DNA of 10,120 nt from Planctomycetota bacterium (GTDB lineage Bacteria; Planctomycetota; Brocadiia; JAJRTI01), in the NCBI GenBank assembly GCA_024278415.1, contig JAJRTI010000036.1:1-10120 (forward strand). Reading direction: 5' to 3'. Below are positions 6,375 to 10,120 of the stretch, piece after piece. Both the position numbers and the translations under genes were made by a program. The notes below the pieces were generated by a model. That model made no database searches, was not told the DNA's origin, and saw only the letters and a list, made by a program, of their open reading frames with translations. The stretch's first letter is position 1, and every line of letters starts with the position of its first letter.

Positions 6375-7456
6375 TGCGCTCCACCGGATACATTCTCCTG
6401 CTCGGCATCCTCGCTGCGCCGTGCCCGGCGGCCCATGCGCAACCTCCTGCCGTGCCCGCCGGCCTCTACTGCACGACCAACACCTGCAACTGGGTGCTCA
6501 AGGACGGCAAGCGCGTGGACCTGTTCACGTACCCCATCGACGGTGTGCTGAACTACGTCGCGTGGCGCTCGATCGAGCCCAAGCGCGGCGAGTATCGTTT
6601 CCCCGGCTTGGATCGCATGACGCGGGAAGCGGCCGCGCAGGACAAGAAGCTCGCGTACCACATCCTCGCCGGCATGCACGCGCCGGACTGGCTGTTCGAG
6701 GAGGCCGGTGTCAAACCGTTGGCGGTCACGCGCCGCGGCAAGCCGAGGCGCATGTATCTGCCTTGGGTCGAGGACGCTGCCGGCAAGCGGGCGCTGAACG
6801 CGGCCTTTCTCGCCGCCTGGCGGCAGACGGTGCACGCGTTCGCCAAGCACCTGCGCCGCCCCCCCTGCCGGGACCGCATCTGGTACGTCGCCATGACCGG
6901 CTGGCCGGAGAGCAACGGGCTGGAGCTGATGATGGCCTCGGACAGTTTCGACGAGTTCAAGAAGCTGCGCTGGGACGATGGCGGCGAGGAGCTGTACGTC
7001 GAGTTCTGCGAGCGCATCATCGACATCTGGCTCGACGCGATGCCCGACTTCCCGCTCGGCATCGCGTTCACCGACTGGTACGGCCGCCTGCCCAATGGCG
7101 CGCCGCGGCGCGACATCCGCACGAGCGAGAAGATCGTCTCGTACGCGGTCGCGGAGGGCAATCGCCGCGGCGCGACCGTGATCCCCATGGGCCTGTGGAT
7201 CGGCGGCGCGGGCATCATCAGCAAGCCGAACCACCCGCTCGTTCGGCTGATGAAGCAATTGAAGCAGAGCGCGCCAGGCATCGCGCTCGAGGGGCCGATG
7301 GGCTCGTACAATGGCTATGCGCCGTTGCGCGATCAACTGACGTTCGCGCGGGATATCGGCGCGTCGTGGGTGCAGCTCTGGCATCACGACGTGATCTATC
7401 CCCCCTACCAGCCGCTGCTGCGCGAGTTCCGCGGCGTCCTTGGACCGCGGCCGTAG
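6374..7456 (+). CDS. Secreted GH-A-like (GH42-like) glycoside hydrolase
   Basis: A 360-aa exported TIM-barrel protein. Residues 1-22 are a Sec signal peptide with a probable AHA|QP cleavage. The barrel resembles clan GH-A beta-galactosidase-like (GH42-type) enzymes: NYVAWRSIEPKRGEYRFPGLDRM (60-82) is the classic 'W..iEP..G.y.f..ld' strand, followed by YHILAGMHAPDWLFEEAG (95-112). By position, E179 in MTGWPESNG is the candidate acid/base and E306 in IALEGPMG the candidate nucleophile; this assignment is inference. At 360 aa it is only a catalytic barrel, much shorter than full GH42 enzymes. The start ATG shares its A with the TGA of the carbamoyltransferase gene, with AAGG 11 nt upstream, so translational coupling is likely. 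It is the last gene of the operon. Exact family and substrate are unknown; related short barrels of unknown specificity are an alternative. Confidence 0.85.
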   Translation: MRSTGYILLLGILAAPCPAAHAQPPAVPAGLYCTTNTCNWVLKDGKRVDLFTYPIDGVLNYVAWRSIEPKRGEYRFPGLDRMTREAAAQDKKLAYHILAGMHAPDWLFEEAGVKPLAVTRRGKPRRMYLPWVEDAAGKRALNAAFLAAWRQTVHAFAKHLRRPPCRDRIWYVAMTGWPESNGLELMMASDSFDEFKKLRWDDGGEELYVEFCERIIDIWLDAMPDFPLGIAFTDWYGRLPNGAPRRDIRTSEKIVSYAVAEGNRRGATVIPMGLWIGGAGIISKPNHPLVRLMKQLKQSAPGIALEGPMGSYNGYAPLRDQLTFARDIGASWVQLWHHDVIYPPYQPLLREFRGVLGPRP

Positions 7457-7459
7457 TTG

Positions 7460-7487
7460 CAGTGCGTGGGGCTCATCGGCCGCACTG
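7460..7487. terminator. Possible bidirectional terminator hairpin between convergent genes
   Basis: CAGTGCG (7460-7466) and CGCACTG (7481-7487) form a perfect 7-bp stem with a 14-nt loop. It starts 3 nt after the plus-strand operon ends and overlaps the last codons and stop of the minus-strand DUF2079-like gene. It lies where a shared terminator is expected, but no T-tract follows on either strand, so the call is tentative. Confidence 0.35.
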
Positions 7488-9704
7488 GCGAGGCGGGCGG
7501 CCGATCGGCACCCCGAGCCGGCGGGCGGCATCGATCGCGTCCTCTTCGTCCGGTTTGATCTTCAGCGCGATCCGCACCTCGCGCCGGGCTGCGGCTTCCC
7601 GGCCTTGCGCCTGGTAGAGCAAAGCCAATAGCGCGCGGGTCGACGCGGTGTGGGGATACACGCGCAACACGCAATGGCAGCCCGCGATGGCCGGCTCCAC
7701 CTCGCCCATTTGGGAATACGCCAGAGCGATGCGGTACCAGGAGAACGCGTCGTAGGGGTTCAGCCGCACCGCGACCCGGGCGAACTCGATGGCCTTGGCA
7801 TTATCCCGGCACGCCAGATACAGGCCGCAGAGCATGCGGTAGGGATAAGGATCGGGGCGAACGGTCTGGATGGCCGCGAGGCCCTCCGCGGCGGCCTCCT
7901 CGCGCCGGCCGTCGGCGAGTGCGCGGTCCGCGCGTTCGATGTGGCACGCATAGCCCTGCACGCGCAGCCACTCGCGCATGAGCCGCTGGGCGATGGCCTC
8001 GGCCTGGCAACGCGGCATGCGGGCGGACCGATCCTTCCGCAGCAGCAGCGTCGTCTTGTCCTCCACCTCGACGCTCCAGCCCCCGCGGGCGAGGAGCGCG
8101 ACGAGCCAGGGCTTCAGCTTGTCGCCGGGCAGCCACGGATACCACCCACCGCCATGGTAGTAGTTGCGCCAGTCCAACAGCAGATAGTCGCAGTCCGTGT
8201 AGCGCAAGGGCTGGCCGTGAATGTCCCGGCCAGAACTCCACAAGCTCGCGACCCGGGGCCGGCCCGCGAGAGCGGGCAACAGATGGCCGGTGGCCGCGAC
8301 CGATGCTCTCGCCGGGATGCGCTCGATGATGCGCCAAAGCCGCCGGTCCTCGGGGGTCACTCGAAAGAAGACGGGGTCGTACATGTTGCGCACGGCCGCG
8401 AAGCGGGCATCGTAAAGCGGATACATGAGCCGAGGCCGCGTCATGATGTTGTCGCCGAAATTGGAGACCAGGCACAGCCCGGCGACGATCCAGGGCAAAG
8501 CGGTCTGGACGCGCGGGTATCGAGCGAGCCGCCGGCCTAGGGCCGTGTCGGAGCTAAGCAGCCGAATCGCGCCCAGCGTCGCGGCCGCGAAGATGAGTGT
8601 GGACGGGATGGTGAACCAGTGGGCTTGGATGGGCGAAAAGTAGCTCCGCCGCAGCAGCGCGATCTGCGCCACCCCCGGTGCGGCCAGCAGCAACGCCTCT
8701 GGGGCCAACAAGGGCAGCAGGCACACCGGCGCGAGCCATTGTGCGGCGGCGACTCGCCGCGCCTGGCTCAGCACCAGCCGCAAGTGGTTCATCGGGTCGC
8801 TCAGGATTATCCATGCGAGGCCGAAGGGGCTCCCGCCGCCGCCCCAATGATTGAAGTACGTGCGCGTGGAATACTTGGCGCCGGAAAAGATGTGCGGCAT
8901 GACGACCTTGAGCGCGATGGCGAACCACGCCGCGCCCAGCAGCATCGGCCCCACAACCCACGGCCACCGGCGACGCCGCACCAGCGCGTACGCGCCGAAC
9001 ATGATGAACACGAACGCCACGTTCTCCTTGCAACTCATCGCAAGCACGGCGCACGCGGCAAACGCCCACGGCCGACGCGTCTCGAAGAAGTAGAGCGCGA
9101 ACAGGATCGGACTGACGCTAAACGCCACCCCCCGCACGTCGCCCAGGTTGAGCCAGTTGAGCGGCGCGTAGAGGAGGTAGGCGATGGCCAGCCCCCAGGC
9201 CGCACTTCGCCGGCCCACGCCGCGCAGCGTCAGCAGGTAGATGGCCGCCGCACCCAGCGAAAACCCCAGCGACTTGATCGCGAACACGGTTAGCGGATGC
9301 GGCGCCAGCGCATACGCCGCGGCCAAGAGCGCGTAGATGGGCTGCACGTGCCCGAAAAACACCTCGCCGGTGATGCTCTGGTAAAACCAATGCCCGTGCG
9401 CGGTCTGGTAGATGATCTGTAGAGCGGTCGCGGTGTCCTGCCACTCGATCGCGTAGAAGCTCCGGAACTGGAGCCAATTGAGCGTCGTGAACACGGCCGT
9501 GCGCGCGGCGATGAGCGCGGCGAGCAGCGCCAAGTCCCTCCGCAACGCCAGCCGCGCTCCGGCTTCGGGCAAGTCCGCATCCCATTCTGGCGGCTGTTCG
9601 GGCAAGCGGTTACTCCCTCCAATCAGCTTGCGCGCGCGCCTCGTCTTCGGGTATGGCCACGCACGGGGCTGAATCGGAAGCGACGCGCTCGTTGGCCGCA
9701 ACAT
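7473..9704 (-). CDS. DUF2079-like polytopic membrane protein with C-terminal TPR domain
   Basis: A 743-aa inner-membrane protein. After a basic, Pro-rich N-terminus (1-55), about ten to twelve hydrophobic segments run from about 57 to 418. DUF2079-type features are IEWQDTATALQIIYQTAHGHWFYQSITGEVFFGHVQPIYALL (86-127, given as recognisable spacing of D90, Q100, H118), CKENVAFVF (225-233) and VVMPHIF (267-273). This family resembles GT-C-type polytopic glycosyltransferases but has no proven reaction. A soluble region (about 435-556) ends in the strand pattern WSVEVEDKTTLLLRK typical of these proteins. Residues about 580-720 form three to four TPR units (FSWYRIALAYSQMGEVEPAI). The ATG at 9704 is chosen; a GTG at 9731, just after an in-frame TAG, would add 9 residues. 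Neither has a clear ribosome-binding site. The gene converges on the operon and is transcribed separately. Confidence 0.87.
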   Translation of the reverse strand: MLRPTSASLPIQPRAWPYPKTRRARKLIGGSNRLPEQPPEWDADLPEAGARLALRRDLALLAALIAARTAVFTTLNWLQFRSFYAIEWQDTATALQIIYQTAHGHWFYQSITGEVFFGHVQPIYALLAAAYALAPHPLTVFAIKSLGFSLGAAAIYLLTLRGVGRRSAAWGLAIAYLLYAPLNWLNLGDVRGVAFSVSPILFALYFFETRRPWAFAACAVLAMSCKENVAFVFIMFGAYALVRRRRWPWVVGPMLLGAAWFAIALKVVMPHIFSGAKYSTRTYFNHWGGGGSPFGLAWIILSDPMNHLRLVLSQARRVAAAQWLAPVCLLPLLAPEALLLAAPGVAQIALLRRSYFSPIQAHWFTIPSTLIFAAATLGAIRLLSSDTALGRRLARYPRVQTALPWIVAGLCLVSNFGDNIMTRPRLMYPLYDARFAAVRNMYDPVFFRVTPEDRRLWRIIERIPARASVAATGHLLPALAGRPRVASLWSSGRDIHGQPLRYTDCDYLLLDWRNYYHGGGWYPWLPGDKLKPWLVALLARGGWSVEVEDKTTLLLRKDRSARMPRCQAEAIAQRLMREWLRVQGYACHIERADRALADGRREEAAAEGLAAIQTVRPDPYPYRMLCGLYLACRDNAKAIEFARVAVRLNPYDAFSWYRIALAYSQMGEVEPAIAGCHCVLRVYPHTASTRALLALLYQAQGREAAARREVRIALKIKPDEEDAIDAARRLGVPIGRPPRQCGR

Positions 9705-9958
9705 GATACACAGCGCGGCCACATTTCTCACTAGGCCATGAGAGGATGCGGGAGCGATCCGCCCCGGCGCAAAAACGCCACAAACGGCTACGCCCTGCGC
9801 AACGCGGCGCTACGACTTGGGCTGGACGGCCAGGAGCTTCTGTTCAGCGCCAACGCGCACGCGGATGCACTGCGCTGCGGCCGTAGATCGCCTCGCGCTC
9901 TGCGCCTGCGACTGGATCGAGCCGGGGCCGTCGCCCTGCTCTTTACCCACGTCTCTCA

Positions 9959-9973
9959 ACGCCCAGAGGGCGT
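9959..9973. repeat. Short perfect hairpin
   Basis: ACGCCC-AGA-GGGCGT forms a perfect 6-bp stem with a 3-nt loop. No T-tract follows. It could be the terminator of an undetected transcript or a palindrome of chance origin. Confidence 0.4.
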
Positions 9974-10101
9974 GACGGAACCTAGTGTCCCGTCCCGCAA
10001 TTACGTGCACATATCCGGGTAGTGGGCCGCGCCCAATGCCATTCACTTAAGGATCACTTCGCCCGCGAAATCTACGGCGCATGAGCAACCGCGCACTCCT
10101 T

Positions 10102-10119
10102 GGCCAGCTTTAGCTGGCC
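10102..10119. repeat. Perfect hairpin at the right edge
   Basis: GGCCAGC-TTTA-GCTGGCC is a perfect 7-bp stem with a 4-nt loop; the loop could close by one more pair. The stem-plus-tetraloop geometry matches the hairpins at 191-210 and 2660-2722, but the sequence differs. The window ends one base later, so a partner unit or further copies may lie outside. Confidence 0.55.
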
Positions 10120-10120
10120 T

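Larger units (their letters stand above)
9705..10120. other. Gene-poor right-end region
   Basis: About 416 bp without a convincing gene. Short open frames on both strands (about 94 codons at 9738-10022 plus, about 78 codons at 9810-10046 minus) overlap each other, lack ribosome-binding sites and show no recognisable domain. The stretch 9985-10075 has noticeably more A/T-rich patches (for example CGCAATTACGTGCACATAT and CATTCACTTAAGGATCAC) than the coding regions and could be a remnant of a mobile element or a decayed gene, but nothing identifies it. The upstream signals of the DUF2079-like gene should lie in the left part of this region; no promoter can be called. Two hairpins are listed separately. 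Confidence 0.5.

Noticed and set aside
7650..8540. 296-codon plus-strand open frame inside the DUF2079-like gene
   Set aside because: The opposite strand encodes transmembrane segments and TPRs with clear family features; this frame shows none.
9738..10022. 94-codon plus-strand open frame in the right-end spacer
   Set aside because: No ribosome-binding site, no domain, composition rich in Arg and Leu, and it overlaps an equally open minus-strand frame.

Overview
This is a high-GC, gene-dense bacterial chromosomal window with strong G/C bias at third codon positions. It contains five complete genes, one gene fragment cut by the left edge, and several intergenic stretches rich in short perfect hairpins. 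The combination of a tetratricopeptide (TPR)/glycosyltransferase protein, a DUF2079-like membrane protein fused to TPRs, secreted TIM-barrel proteins and palindromic repeats suggests an uncultured lineage such as the PVC group (Planctomycetes, Verrucomicrobia, Lentisphaerae) or a Hydrogenedentes/Sumerlaeota/Armatimonadetes-like phylum. No marker gene settles this, so the taxonomic guess is an inference only.

Layout: (1) positions 1-127, minus strand, the first 42 codons of a probable TldD/PmbA-family protein. (2) A 258-bp divergent spacer with two adjacent hairpins. (3) 386-2659, plus strand, a 757-aa protein in which TPR arrays flank a GT2-like domain with altered catalytic motifs. (4) A 135-bp spacer holding three hairpins; the first two are inverted copies of one 26-bp unit with a compensatory base-pair change. 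(5) A tight plus-strand operon: a secreted 622-aa TIM-barrel glycosidase-like protein (2795-4663), a NodU/CmcH/TobZ-type carbamoyltransferase (4671-6374) and a secreted 360-aa glycosidase-like TIM-barrel protein (6374-7456). The gaps are 7 nt and a 1-nt overlap. (6) 7473-9704, minus strand and convergent, a polytopic DUF2079-like membrane protein with a C-terminal TPR domain. (7) A gene-poor 389-416 bp right end with two more hairpins and no convincing gene.

Working together (inference): the operon pairs a cytoplasmic carbamoyl-transferring enzyme with two exported glycan-active-looking proteins, and it is flanked by two TPR proteins related to envelope-glycan machinery. A plausible reading is a small locus that decorates or turns over a carbamoylated surface glycan or secreted glycoside. 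The substrate cannot be read from the sequence. No CRISPR array, tRNA, rRNA, recognisable transposase or phage gene is visible.
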